Source: Amycolatopsis endophytica
Lineage (GTDB): Bacteria > Actinomycetota > Actinomycetes > Mycobacteriales > Pseudonocardiaceae
Length of the DNA: 64,000 bases
Direction: 5' to 3'
Assembly: GCF_013410405.1 (NCBI RefSeq)
Contig: NZ_JACCFK010000001.1
Span: forward strand, 1 to 64,000
Shown here: positions 54,306 to 62,638 of the stretch, piece by piece
Layout of the letters: each line of letters opens with the position of its first letter
Numbering within the stretch: position 1 is the stretch's first letter
Made by a program: the position numbers and the translations under genes
Notes under the pieces: generated by a model
Database searches by the model: none
The model's input: the letters and a program-made list of their open reading frames with translations, nothing else
What the model was told of the DNA's origin: nothing

Positions 54306-55061
54306 TTAAGGCCCGACCAGCTCCCGTGAGAGCGCCGAAGCCGCCGTGCGGACCGCGGGTGCCAACCGGTCCACGTCGAGCTTCGCGGCGCTTCCCGTGA
54401 TGGACACCGCGGCGATCAGGCGGCGCCGCCGGTCGTACACCGGCGCTGCCACGGCCGCGACCCCGACCTCGGCTTCCTCGTGGTTGACCCCGTACCCGCG
54501 CTCGACGGCGCGGTCCAGGTCCCGGCGCAGCAGCCCGGGCGCGACGATCGTGCGGGGTGTGCGGCGGGCCAGCCCGGCCGCGGTCACGCGCTGGAAGTAC
54601 TCCGGCGGCCCGAGCGCGAGGAACACCTTCCCGGTCGCGGTGCAGTGCACCGGCATGCGCCCGCCGACGCGGGACACGATGGGTGTGGACCGGTGCCCGG
54701 TGACCTTCTCCAGGAACAGGGTGTGGCGGCCGTCCGGCACCGCGAGGTGGATGTTCTCGTGCGTGGCCTCGTAGAGGTCCTGCAGGTAGGGCAGCGCCGC
54801 TTCCCGCAGCTCACGGCGCCGCGGCACGCGCTGGCCGAGTTCGAACAGCTTCATGCTGAGCCGGTACGCGCCACCGTCGCGTTCCAGTCCGCCCCAGCGG
54901 ACGAGTTCGGCGACCAGCCGGTGCGCGGTGGCCTTCGGCAGGCCGGTGCGCGCGGACAGCTCGGCCAGGGAGAGCTGGACGTCGGCGGGCTCGAACGCGT
55001 CGAGCAGCATCAGGCCGCGCGCCAGCACCGACTTCGGGACCTCGCCTCCGTTGGCGGTCAT
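54306..55061 (-). CDS. IclR-family transcriptional regulator
   Basis: This 251-residue protein has an N-terminal winged helix (KSVLARGLMLLDAFEPADVQLSLAELSARTGLPKATAHRLVAELVRWG) and a C-terminal IclR effector domain with RVGGRMPVHCTATGKVFLAL and GYGVNHEEAEVGVAAVAAPV. It lies between the exporter operon and ndk. Targets cannot be assigned, and no catabolic cluster adjoins. Confidence 0.93.
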   Translation of the reverse strand: MTANGGEVPKSVLARGLMLLDAFEPADVQLSLAELSARTGLPKATAHRLVAELVRWGGLERDGGAYRLSMKLFELGQRVPRRRELREAALPYLQDLYEATHENIHLAVPDGRHTLFLEKVTGHRSTPIVSRVGGRMPVHCTATGKVFLALGPPEYFQRVTAAGLARRTPRTIVAPGLLRRDLDRAVERGYGVNHEEAEVGVAAVAAPVYDRRRRLIAAVSITGSAAKLDVDRLAPAVRTAASALSRELVGP

Positions 55062-55083
55062 CCACGGATGGTAAATCCCCGGA

Positions 55084-55119
55084 GGGACTCCCGGTAAGGT
55101 CGATCTTCCCGGGAGTCCC
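55084..55119 (-). terminator. Terminator after ndk
   Basis: GGGACTCCCGG (55084-55094) pairs with CCGGGAGTCCC (55109-55119) around a 14-base loop. It lies 11 bases past the ndk stop on the minus strand and before the IclR gene. Confidence 0.8.
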
Positions 55120-55129
55120 CGCGGTCAGG

Positions 55130-55540
55130 TCACAGGTCGGGGAACCAGAGCTTCAGCTCGCGCTCGGCCGACTCGGGCGAGTCCGAGCCGTGCACCAGGT
55201 TGAACTGGGTCTCCAGGCCGTAGTCCCCGCGCAGCGTGCCGGGGGTGGCCTTCTCGACCGGGTCGGTGCCGCCGGCGAGCTGGCGGAAGGCGGCGATGGC
55301 GCGCACGCCCTCGACGGCGATCGCCACGACCTGGCCGGAGGTGATGAACTCCAGCAGGTCACCGAAGAACGGCTTGTCCTTGTGCTCGGCGTAGTGCTCC
55401 TCGGCGACCGAACGCTCGACGGTGCGCAGCTCCAGCGCGGCCAGCTTCAGCCCCTTGCGCTCGATGCGCGAAATGACCTCGCCGACGAGGCCGCGCTGTA
55501 CGCCGTCGGGCTTGACCAGAACCAGCGTGCGTTCACTCAC
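55130..55540 (-). CDS. ndk: Nucleoside diphosphate kinase
   Basis: This 136-residue protein begins [25 protein letters not shown]. The catalytic His is in the segment [20 protein letters not shown] at the C-terminal end. It equilibrates nucleoside triphosphate pools. The ndk gene (Rv2445c) belongs to the syntenic group with rne and folC; here phoD and DUF4260 have been added between ndk and the DUF4233-folC pair. Confidence 0.98.
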   Translation of the reverse strand: MSERTLVLVKPDGVQRGLVGEVISRIERKGLKLAALELRTVERSVAEEHYAEHKDKPFFGDLLEFITSGQVVAIAVEGVRAIAAFRQLAGGTDPVEKATPGTLRGDYGLETQFNLVHGSDSPESAERELKLWFPDL

Positions 55541-55583
55541 GACTGCGTTTCTCCTTAATCACGTGCACGGATTGACCGGAAGC

Positions 55584-57134
55584 CTACTGGCCTTCCCGGC
55601 GCTGGGGTTCCAGGGTGGTCGACCACAGCGAAGCGCCCGTGCCGTCACGGAGATCGACGCGAAGCTCGCCGGAGCGGCCATCGACGTTGATCTCGCCGAA
55701 ATGCTGGAAACCGCCCATCGGGGAGGTGTTCTGGGCAGGCGGCGCGTGCACGAAAACCGCTTCCGGGCCGAACGTCGGGTCGAGCGTGTTGGGACCGAAG
55801 GCACCCGCGTGCAGCGGCCCGGAAACGAATTCCCAGAACGGGTCGAAATCCTGCACGGCCGCGCGGTCCGGCGAATAGTGGTGCGCCGCCGTGTAGTGCA
55901 CGTCCGCGGTCAGCCACACGGTGTTGCGCACCTTGCGCCGGGAGAGTTCGCGCAGCACGCCCGCGATCTCGCTCTCGCGGCCGGCGGGCGCGCCGGGCAG
56001 GTTGTTGGCCACGCCCTCGATTCCGGTGCCGTCGAGCACCGCCAGCCCGATGGGGAGATCGGCCTGCACGATCTTCCACGTCGCGCGGCTGCGGGACAGG
56101 CCGTCGACGAGCCACTTCGCCTGCTTCTCGCCGAGGATCTGCCCGGGCTTGGTCTGATCGGCGGTGTTGGCGTCCTTGTAGGTGCGCATGTCGAGGACGA
56201 ACACCTCGAGTCGCGAGCCGTAGGTGAAGCTGCGGTAGACGCGGCCGTCGACGGCACGGCGCGGGTCGATCGGCTGCCATTCGTGGAATGCCTGGAACGC
56301 ACGCCGGGCCAGGACGTCCACGCGCTTCTCGGTGTACTGCGGCAGGTCCAGGATTTCGCCCGGGTACCAGTTGTTGGTCACCTCGTGGTCGTCCCACTGG
56401 ACGTAGGCGGCCGTGGCGGCGGTGAACGCGCGCACGTTCTCGTCGAGCATGTTGTAGGCGAACTGCCCGCGGTACTCGTCGAGGGTCTCGGCGACCTTCG
56501 ACTTCTCCGGGGTGACGATGTTGCGCCACACGCGACCGTCCGGCAGCGTGACCGATTCGGCGAGCGGGCCGTCGGCGTAGACCGTGTCGCCGCTGTGCAG
56601 GAACAGGTCCGGCTTGCGGGCCAGCATCGCGGAATAGGCGGTCATCCCCCCGATGTCGGGGTTGATGCCCCAGCCCTGGCCGACGACGTCGCCCGACCAG
56701 GTCAGGCGGACATCGCTCCGGCCGACCGGGGCGGTCTTGAAGGTGCCGGTGAGCGGCTCGCTGGTGGCGCGGCCGTCGAGCGATTCGGCGGTGACGCGGT
56801 AGTGCACTTCGCTGCCCGGGGCGAGCGCGGAGACCCGCAGTTTGCCGGTGCCGCCGGTGTCCGGGGTGAGCAGCGGGCCGCGGACGGTGCGCGCGTGGCG
56901 GAACGACGGGTCGCGGGAGATCTCAACCACCATGCGCGACGGCCGGTCGGCGCGGGTCCAGACGAGGCCGGAGGTGGGGGTGACGTCACCCGCCTGGACA
57001 CCGTGGGTGAGCACCGGGCGGTCCGTGCGCAGGAGGGCGGCCCCGGCGAGCGGGCTGCCCACCACCCCGGCGGCCAGGACACCGGCGCCGACGAGGCCGG
57101 TTCGGAGAGCGGAACGTCGAGTCTGTTCGGTCAT
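55584..57134 (-). CDS. phoD: Tat-exported PhoD-family alkaline phosphatase
   Basis: This 516-residue protein has a twin-arginine signal (RRSALRTGLVGAGVLAAGVV, RR at 6-7). An N-terminal Ig-like domain (HGVQAGDVTPTSGLVWTRADRPSRMVVEIS) is followed by the metallophosphoesterase domain with WSGDVVGQ, LHSGDTVYADG, WDDHEVTNNW and LTADVHYTAAHHY. PhoD enzymes use Fe and Ca to release phosphate from mono- and diesters outside the cell. It lies 43 bases upstream of ndk, with no clear operon link. I see no convincing Pho box by eye. Confidence 0.94.
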   Translation of the reverse strand: MTEQTRRSALRTGLVGAGVLAAGVVGSPLAGAALLRTDRPVLTHGVQAGDVTPTSGLVWTRADRPSRMVVEISRDPSFRHARTVRGPLLTPDTGGTGKLRVSALAPGSEVHYRVTAESLDGRATSEPLTGTFKTAPVGRSDVRLTWSGDVVGQGWGINPDIGGMTAYSAMLARKPDLFLHSGDTVYADGPLAESVTLPDGRVWRNIVTPEKSKVAETLDEYRGQFAYNMLDENVRAFTAATAAYVQWDDHEVTNNWYPGEILDLPQYTEKRVDVLARRAFQAFHEWQPIDPRRAVDGRVYRSFTYGSRLEVFVLDMRTYKDANTADQTKPGQILGEKQAKWLVDGLSRSRATWKIVQADLPIGLAVLDGTGIEGVANNLPGAPAGRESEIAGVLRELSRRKVRNTVWLTADVHYTAAHHYSPDRAAVQDFDPFWEFVSGPLHAGAFGPNTLDPTFGPEAVFVHAPPAQNTSPMGGFQHFGEINVDGRSGELRVDLRDGTGASLWSTTLEPQRREGQ

Positions 57135-57194
57135 GCCGGTGTTCTATGCGGCGTTCGGGGCCGACGGGCCAACTCCGGCTGTCCGCCCGGTGAA

Positions 57195-57560
57195 TTACGC
57201 CGCGGCGCGCTGCCTGCCTTCGGCGGTGCGAAGGCCGTAGCCGAACACGCGATCCACCGCGATGTGCGCGAGCCAGGCGAGGCCGAGGGTAAAGGCCGCG
57301 GGGCTCGCGACGAAGCTGAACACCACGAGGAGAACGACGGGCGGCGCCCAGTGGTGGGCCGCGTTGTAGAACGGCACGACCCGGCGGGGCAGGACGCCAC
57401 GCTCGATCGGACCCGCGCCGATGCCGGCGAGGAACGTCAGGTCCGGTCCGATGAGCCCCAGCACGAGCGCGCCGACGGTCCAGCCGCCGTGCTTGACCGC
57501 TTCGAAGACGGCGAACGCGAGCAGGAAGGCGGCGACGAGGGCCCAGGCGACGCGCGTCAC
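57195..57560 (-). CDS. DUF4260 membrane protein
   Basis: This 121-residue protein has four predicted membrane helices and the conserved GLIGPDLTFLAGIG and YNAAHHWAPP segments of DUF4260. The function is unknown. It is preceded by two 13-15 bp palindromes (57594-57658), which suggest control by a TetR-like regulator not encoded beside it. Confidence 0.87.
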   Translation of the reverse strand: MTRVAWALVAAFLLAFAVFEAVKHGGWTVGALVLGLIGPDLTFLAGIGAGPIERGVLPRRVVPFYNAAHHWAPPVVLLVVFSFVASPAAFTLGLAWLAHIAVDRVFGYGLRTAEGRQRAAA

Positions 57561-57593
57561 GGGAACACTCCTCCGAGATCGGTTATCCGACTT

Positions 57594-57658
57594 GAGAGCA
57601 GTGCTCTCATACGGACGAATATGGCCCGGATGGCATTCCTTGTCAAGAGCAGTGCTCT
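57594..57658. promoter_or_regulatory. Two AGAGCAGTGCTCT palindromes upstream of the DUF4260 gene
   Basis: GAGAGCAGTGCTCTC (57594-57608) and AGAGCAGTGCTCT (57646-57658) are near-perfect palindromes with a single centre base, 51 bases centre to centre. The sequence between them is AT-richer than the surroundings and lies directly upstream of the DUF4260 start. They look like operators for a dimeric TetR-type repressor. Confidence 0.82.
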
Positions 57659-57674
57659 CGCTACGAATCGCCGC

Positions 57675-58076
57675 TCACTCGGCGGGCTGCTGCTGACTCG
57701 GCAGGCGGCCCTGGGCCATCCGCTTGGCGACGTCGTTGCGCAGCCAGAGCGCCCACAGCCAGAACGCCAGGAACAGCAGGCCGATGATGCCGATGGCCAC
57801 CGTGTCGACGAAATAGGCGACCAGCGCGACCTGCAGCACCAGGATCACCGGCACCGCCCACCGCTTCTTGAGCGCGCCGCACAACAGCACGTGCAGGACG
57901 GCGATCACGATGACGCCCCAGCCCTGCAGCGTGCCGACGCCGTCGCCGAGGTTCGCGATGATCGGCACGGCCAGTCCGACGGTGATCGCCTCACAGATCA
58001 GCGTCCCGGCCATGACGCCGCGGAAGGACTTCATCGGGTCCTTCGCCGGCGGCCGCACCGTCTTCTCCTCGCTCAT
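57675..58076 (-). CDS. DUF4233 membrane protein
   Basis: This 133-residue protein has four membrane helices (SFRGVMAGTLICEAITVGLAVPI, GWGVIVIAVLHVLLCG, VILVLQVALVAYFV, IGLLFLAFWLWALWL). DUF4233 genes follow folC in many actinobacteria, as here (ATGA overlap); it matches Rv2446c by position. The role is not known. Confidence 0.9.
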   Translation of the reverse strand: MSEEKTVRPPAKDPMKSFRGVMAGTLICEAITVGLAVPIIANLGDGVGTLQGWGVIVIAVLHVLLCGALKKRWAVPVILVLQVALVAYFVDTVAIGIIGLLFLAFWLWALWLRNDVAKRMAQGRLPSQQQPAE

Positions 58077-59545
58077 GCCGGTTCCTTCCCGAACAACGTC
58101 CGCGCGTCCCCCACCGTGACGACCGAACCGGTGATCAGCACGCCGCCACCGGCCAGCGGTTCGCCCGGTTCCTCGCTCTCCTCGACCAGCGCGACCGCCG
58201 TCTCGACCGCGGCGTCCAGACTGGACTCCGCGACCACCCGGTCCTCGCCGAAGATCGACAGCGCCAGGTCGTTCAGCTCGTCCAGCGGCATCGCGCGCGG
58301 CGAGCTGTTCTTGGTGACCACGACCTCCGAGACCACCGGTTCCAGCGCCTCCAGGATGCCGCGCACGTCCTTGTCGTCGAGCACCCCGATCACCGCGGCG
58401 AGCTTGCGGAAGGCGAACTCCTCCTCGATCGCGGTGGCCAGCGCGCGGGCGCTGTGCGGGTTGTGCGCCGCGTCGAGCAGCACCGTCGGCGCGGCGCGGA
58501 CGCGCTCCAGCCGTCCCGGGTTCTCCACCGTCGCGAACGCCTCGCGCACGGCGTCGATGTCCAGGCGGCGGTCCTTGCCCGCCCCGAAGAACGCCTCGAC
58601 CGCGGCGAGCGCCAGTAGCGCGTTGTTCGCCTGGTGGGCTCCGTGCAGCGGCAGGAAGACCTCGTCGTAGACGCCACCGAGACCCTGCAGGCTCAGCATC
58701 TGCCCGCCGACCGCGATCTCCTTGCGCAGCACCCCGAACTCGCTGCCCGCGCGCGCGACCGTGGCGTCCACCTCGACGGCCCGCTCCAGCAGCACGCGCA
58801 GCGCGTCGGGCTCCTGCTCGGCGATGATCGCGATGCCGCCCGGCTTGATGATCCCGGCCTTCTCCCCGGCGATCCCGGCCAGGTCGCTGCCCAGGTAGTC
58901 GACGTGGTCGAGGCCGACCGGCGTGATCACGGAGACCTGGCCGTCGGCGACGTTGGTCGCGTCCCAGGTGCCGCCCATGCCGGTCTCCACCACCGCGGCG
59001 TCGACCGGGGCGTCGGCGAACGCCGCGAACGCCATGCCGGTGAGCACCTCGAACTTGCTCATCTTCGGGCCGCCCGCACCGTCCACCATGCCGATGTAGG
59101 GCGCGATGTCGCGGTAGATCTCCACGTACTTCGAGGCGGCGATCGGGGCGCCGTCGACGGCGATCCGCTCGGTGACCAGCTGCAGGTGGGGGCTGGTGTA
59201 GCGGCCGACGCGCAGGCCGAGGCGGGACAGCAGCGCGTCGATCATGCGGGTGACCGAGCCCTTGCCGTTGGTGCCGGCCACGTGCACGACGGGGTAGGTC
59301 TTCTGCGGATCGCCCAGCACGGTCATCAGCGCGGCGATCCGGTCGAGCGAGGGCTCGATCTTCGTCTCCGGCCAGCGCTGGTTCAGCTCGGCCTCGACCC
59401 GCAGCAGCTCCTGGCGGGCCTGGCGCTCGATCTCCGCGAGGTCGACCGGATCGATCTCCTCCGGGTCGTCGGGCAGGGGCCCGGCCACGAAGTTGCCGCC
59501 GCTGGACAGCTCCGCCGGGTACTCCTCGTCCTCGCCCGATGTCAC
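58073..59545 (-). CDS. folC: Bifunctional folylpolyglutamate synthase / dihydrofolate synthase
   Basis: This 490-residue ATP-dependent ligase has the P-loop HVAGTNGKGSVTRMI, the Mg/lysine region NVADGQVSVITPVGLDHVDYLG, and the C-terminal LLDAAHNPHSARALA. It adds glutamate to dihydropteroate and to folates. It is Rv2447c in the syntenic block, and its stop overlaps the DUF4233 start. The ATG at 59545 is followed by an acidic 45-residue extension common in actinobacteria. Confidence 0.97.
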   Translation of the reverse strand: MTSGEDEEYPAELSSGGNFVAGPLPDDPEEIDPVDLAEIERQARQELLRVEAELNQRWPETKIEPSLDRIAALMTVLGDPQKTYPVVHVAGTNGKGSVTRMIDALLSRLGLRVGRYTSPHLQLVTERIAVDGAPIAASKYVEIYRDIAPYIGMVDGAGGPKMSKFEVLTGMAFAAFADAPVDAAVVETGMGGTWDATNVADGQVSVITPVGLDHVDYLGSDLAGIAGEKAGIIKPGGIAIIAEQEPDALRVLLERAVEVDATVARAGSEFGVLRKEIAVGGQMLSLQGLGGVYDEVFLPLHGAHQANNALLALAAVEAFFGAGKDRRLDIDAVREAFATVENPGRLERVRAAPTVLLDAAHNPHSARALATAIEEEFAFRKLAAVIGVLDDKDVRGILEALEPVVSEVVVTKNSSPRAMPLDELNDLALSIFGEDRVVAESSLDAAVETAVALVEESEEPGEPLAGGGVLITGSVVTVGDARTLFGKEPA

Positions 59546-59618
59546 ACGTTCTCCCTCATCAGCTGGGATCCTCTACCCGGCCGAGTCTACTTTCGCGGGT
59601 GCTGGCAGGTTGGGCTGC

Positions 59619-60212
59619 ATGCCGTTCGACCACAACCACGCCTACCACCGGTTGTTGCTGCGGCACGTTCCGCGCGGGGCGCGCACCGCTCTGGACGTCG
59701 GTTGCGGCTCGGGGCTGTTCACGCGGCGGCTCGCGGCGGCAGGGCTGAAGGTGGAGGGCATCGACCCATCCGCCGGGATGATCGCCGCGGCGCGGGCGCT
59801 CGGAGCCGGCATCACCTACCGGCAGGAGGACATCACCGCGGCCGAGCTGGGCCGCTACGACTTCATCTCGTGTCTGGCCGCGCTGCATCATGTGCCGTTC
59901 GAGACGGTGCTGTCGTTGCGTGCGGCTCTGAATCCGGGCGGTGTCCTGGCGGTGCTCGGGCTGGCCCATCCGCGGTCGTTCACCGACTGGGCGAAGTGGG
60001 GCCTGCTCGCCCCGCCGGTCAACCTGGGCGCGCGGCTCGTGGTGGCGGCCGGGGAGCACCTGAACGGCGGACCCGACGCGGTCGCGAAGCCACCCGTGCG
60101 GGCCTGGGACATGACCATGACGCGACTGCGCCACCGGTCGGCCGAGCTGCTGCCGGGCTCGACCGTGCGGACGCTGTTGTTCTGGCGCTACCTGCTGGTC
60201 TACCGCGCCTGA
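59619..60212 (+). CDS. Class I SAM-dependent methyltransferase
   Basis: This 197-residue protein starts at the ATG at 59619 (MPFDHNHAYHRLLLRHVP). Motif I is LDVGCGSGLF, then VEGIDPSAGM, YDFISCLAALHH and LNPGGVLAVLG. The substrate is unknown. It is divergent from folC and its 3' end overlaps the convergent DUF2277 gene by 13 bases. Confidence 0.88.
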   Translation: MPFDHNHAYHRLLLRHVPRGARTALDVGCGSGLFTRRLAAAGLKVEGIDPSAGMIAAARALGAGITYRQEDITAAELGRYDFISCLAALHHVPFETVLSLRAALNPGGVLAVLGLAHPRSFTDWAKWGLLAPPVNLGARLVVAAGEHLNGGPDAVAKPPVRAWDMTMTRLRHRSAELLPGSTVRTLLFWRYLLVYRA

Positions 60213-60475
60213 CGCGCGGCGATGCGCGCCTGCACCTCGGGCCGTCGCAGGGGCGGCACCGTGGCGGGCGGCTGGCGCCGGGCGGGCAGTTCGCCGAGCA
60301 ACCGGGTGGTGATCCCGGCGATCTCGGCCACGGCCCGTTCGAAGGGTTCGCGAGTGGCGTCCGACAGCGTCTGCACCCCGCTCACCTTCCGCACGTACTG
60401 ACGCGCGGCGGCCTCGATCTCTTCGTCCGTCGCGGAGGGCTCCAGCCCGCGGAGCACCGTGATGTTTCGGCACAT
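60200..60475 (-). CDS. DUF2277 protein
   Basis: This 91-residue protein has the family's conserved start MCRNITVLRGLEPSATDEEI and QYVRKVSGVQTLSDA. DUF2277 proteins are widespread in actinobacteria and of unknown function. The family's invariant Cys2 is present. Confidence 0.9.
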   Translation of the reverse strand: MCRNITVLRGLEPSATDEEIEAAARQYVRKVSGVQTLSDATREPFERAVAEIAGITTRLLGELPARRQPPATVPPLRRPEVQARIAARQAR

Positions 60476-60538
60476 GTGGGGAAGAGTACGCGCGCGCTGC
60501 CCTCGACGGGGTCACACTGATCGGGCAAGCTCGTTCCC

Positions 60539-61723
60539 GTGCACGAGGAGGTGTCCGCGCTGACCACGGATTTCGGCGCCTACGTCGAGCGCCACCCGTA
60601 TCCCGGAACCGGAATCCCCTTCGCCGTCAAGGACTTCCTCGACGTCGCCGGTCAGACGACACGCAACGGCACGCCGGGGCTGGGGCACCACGCCGCCACG
60701 GAGGACGCCGAACCGGTCGCCCGGCTGCGTGCCGCCGGTTACGTGCCCGTCGCCCGGACCGCCGTCCCGGAGCTCGCGTGGTCGGTGCGCACGCCCGGCT
60801 GCCGCAACCCTCGGGACCCGGAGCGCGACGCGGGCGGGTCGAGTGGCGGCTCGGCGGTCGCGGTGGCCACCGGGGACGTGCCGGTCGCGCTGGGCACGGA
60901 CACGGGAGGCTCGATCCGCATCCCGGCCGCGTTGTGCGGTGTCGTGGGCCTGCGGCCGACGCACGGCACCGTTCCGATGCGCGGGGTGACCGCGCTGACG
61001 CCGTCCATGGACACCGTCGGGCCGATCACGCGAACCGTCGCCGACTGCCTGGAGGTGCACCGGATCCTGGGCGGCGCGGTCGAACCCGTGCCGGACACCG
61101 TCGAGGGACTGCGGGTGGGCTGGCCGGAACACCTGTGGGGGACGAAGGCCGATCCGCCGGTGCTGCGATCGGTCGAAACGGCCAGGGACGCCCTGCGCGC
61201 CGCGGGCGCGCGGATCGTGCCGGTCGAGCTGCCGCTGGGCCACCGGCACGCCCGTTCCGCCGGGTTCACGACCATGTTGTTCGAGTCGGCGCGCCTGTGG
61301 TGGCAGGACTACCAGGACGATCCGTCCGGCCTGCGGGGACGCGCGATCGGCCAGCTCAAGGCGGGCAGCGAGGTCACCCAGGATGAGTACGACGCCGCCC
61401 GCGCGCGGGCCGACGGGATCCGGAACGAGCTGGACGCGGCGTTCGCGCAGGTGGACGCGCTGCTGATGCCGACGGTGCCGGTCACCGCGGCGCCCGCGGA
61501 CGTCGACACCGTCGAGATCGGCGGACGCGCGGAGGCGATCGAGAACGCCTACTACCGGCTGACCGCGCTGGCCGCCGTGAGCGGGCATCCCGCGCTGACG
61601 GTCCCGGCGGGCCTCGCCGGCGGACTGCCCGTCGGTGCCCAGCTCGTCGGACCGCGACGGCAGGAGGCCCTGCTGTGCCTGCTCGGCACCGTGATCGAAG
61701 GAGAAACCCCGCGACCGCGCTGA
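60539..61723 (+). CDS. Amidase-signature enzyme
   Basis: This 394-residue protein has a GTG at 60539 (a second GTG lies at 60551). The Ser-Ser-Lys triad can be placed as Lys in GIPFAVKDFLD, Ser in AGGSSGGSAVAVA and Ser in DTGGSIRIPAALCG. The C-terminal MPTVPVTAAP and HPALTVPAGLAGGLPVGAQLVG fit the family. It hydrolyses an amide of unknown identity. It is not gatA, because no gatB or gatC is present and the central region is shorter. Confidence 0.92.
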   Translation: MHEEVSALTTDFGAYVERHPYPGTGIPFAVKDFLDVAGQTTRNGTPGLGHHAATEDAEPVARLRAAGYVPVARTAVPELAWSVRTPGCRNPRDPERDAGGSSGGSAVAVATGDVPVALGTDTGGSIRIPAALCGVVGLRPTHGTVPMRGVTALTPSMDTVGPITRTVADCLEVHRILGGAVEPVPDTVEGLRVGWPEHLWGTKADPPVLRSVETARDALRAAGARIVPVELPLGHRHARSAGFTTMLFESARLWWQDYQDDPSGLRGRAIGQLKAGSEVTQDEYDAARARADGIRNELDAAFAQVDALLMPTVPVTAAPADVDTVEIGGRAEAIENAYYRLTALAAVSGHPALTVPAGLAGGLPVGAQLVGPRRQEALLCLLGTVIEGETPRPR

Positions 61724-61744
61724 CCGGGTGAGGCGGCGCGGGGC

Positions 61745-62638
61745 CTACCCGTGCTGCCCGAGGAACGCGTCGATTTCCGCGTGACCGGGGGCGGTGGCCG
61801 GTCCCCTGCGCTGCACGGACAGTGCCGCCGCCGCGTTGGCCCGTCGCGCGGCGGTCGCCAGGTCCGCGCCCGCGAGCAGTTCCGCGGCGAGCACACCGCA
61901 GTGCGCGTCCCCGGCCCCGTTGGTGTCCACCGGCTCGACCGGGAACCCGGGAATCTTCCGCACCACACCGTTTTCGGCGAGCAGGCATCCGGCGGGGCCG
62001 TCGCGCACGACAACGGTCCCGCCCAGCACTGACGCGGCCGCGGTCAGCGAGTCCTTTCCGGACAGTGTCCGCGCCTCGGCCGCGTTGCAGCTCAGGATGT
62101 CCACGTACGGCATCACCAGGTCGACGGGCAGGTCGGCGGCGAGCGGGCCGGGATCGAACAGCACCCGCGCGCCGGAAACCGAGGGCAGCCAATCCAGCAG
62201 CGCCTCCCGGTTCGCGGGGTGCGCGAGCGTGTACCCGCTGACGTAGACCACGTCACCCGGCGACACCGCGACCGTCGCGAACTGGCCGGGTACCATCCGC
62301 CCTTCCGCGCCGGTGCCGGTCACGAACGTGCGCTCACCGCCGTCGTCCACCAGCACCACGCACACGCCGGTGTCCACATCGGACAACGGCGGGCCGGCGA
62401 CCGAGATGCCTTCCGCGCCCAGCGCGGCGCGCACCGCGTCACCGAACCGGCCGATGCCGTGAGCCCCCGCGTACACGACCTCGGCGCCCGAACGCGCGGC
62501 GGCGGCCATCACGTTGAACCCGCCACCGGGGGTCAGAGCCATGCCGGAAGCGAGCAGATCACCACCGCGTTCCGGCAGGCCGGGCACCTGGAGCACCAGG
62601 TCGACGATCACCTGCCCGGTGTGCACCAGCCTGCTCAT
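61745..62638 (-). CDS. PfkB-family carbohydrate/nucleoside kinase
   Basis: This 297-residue ribokinase-fold protein has an ATG at 62638 that overlaps the permease stop. Signature 1 is GGGFNVMAAAARSGAEVVYAG, and the catalytic signature 2 is DTNGAGDAHCGVLAAEL. The substrate is not evident. Coupling to an NCS1 permease suggests a nucleoside or nucleobase-derived substrate such as pseudouridine or a ribonucleoside; this is inferred from the neighbour. Confidence 0.92.
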   Translation of the reverse strand: MSRLVHTGQVIVDLVLQVPGLPERGGDLLASGMALTPGGGFNVMAAAARSGAEVVYAGAHGIGRFGDAVRAALGAEGISVAGPPLSDVDTGVCVVLVDDGGERTFVTGTGAEGRMVPGQFATVAVSPGDVVYVSGYTLAHPANREALLDWLPSVSGARVLFDPGPLAADLPVDLVMPYVDILSCNAAEARTLSGKDSLTAAASVLGGTVVVRDGPAGCLLAENGVVRKIPGFPVEPVDTNGAGDAHCGVLAAELLAGADLATAARRANAAAALSVQRRGPATAPGHAEIDAFLGQHG

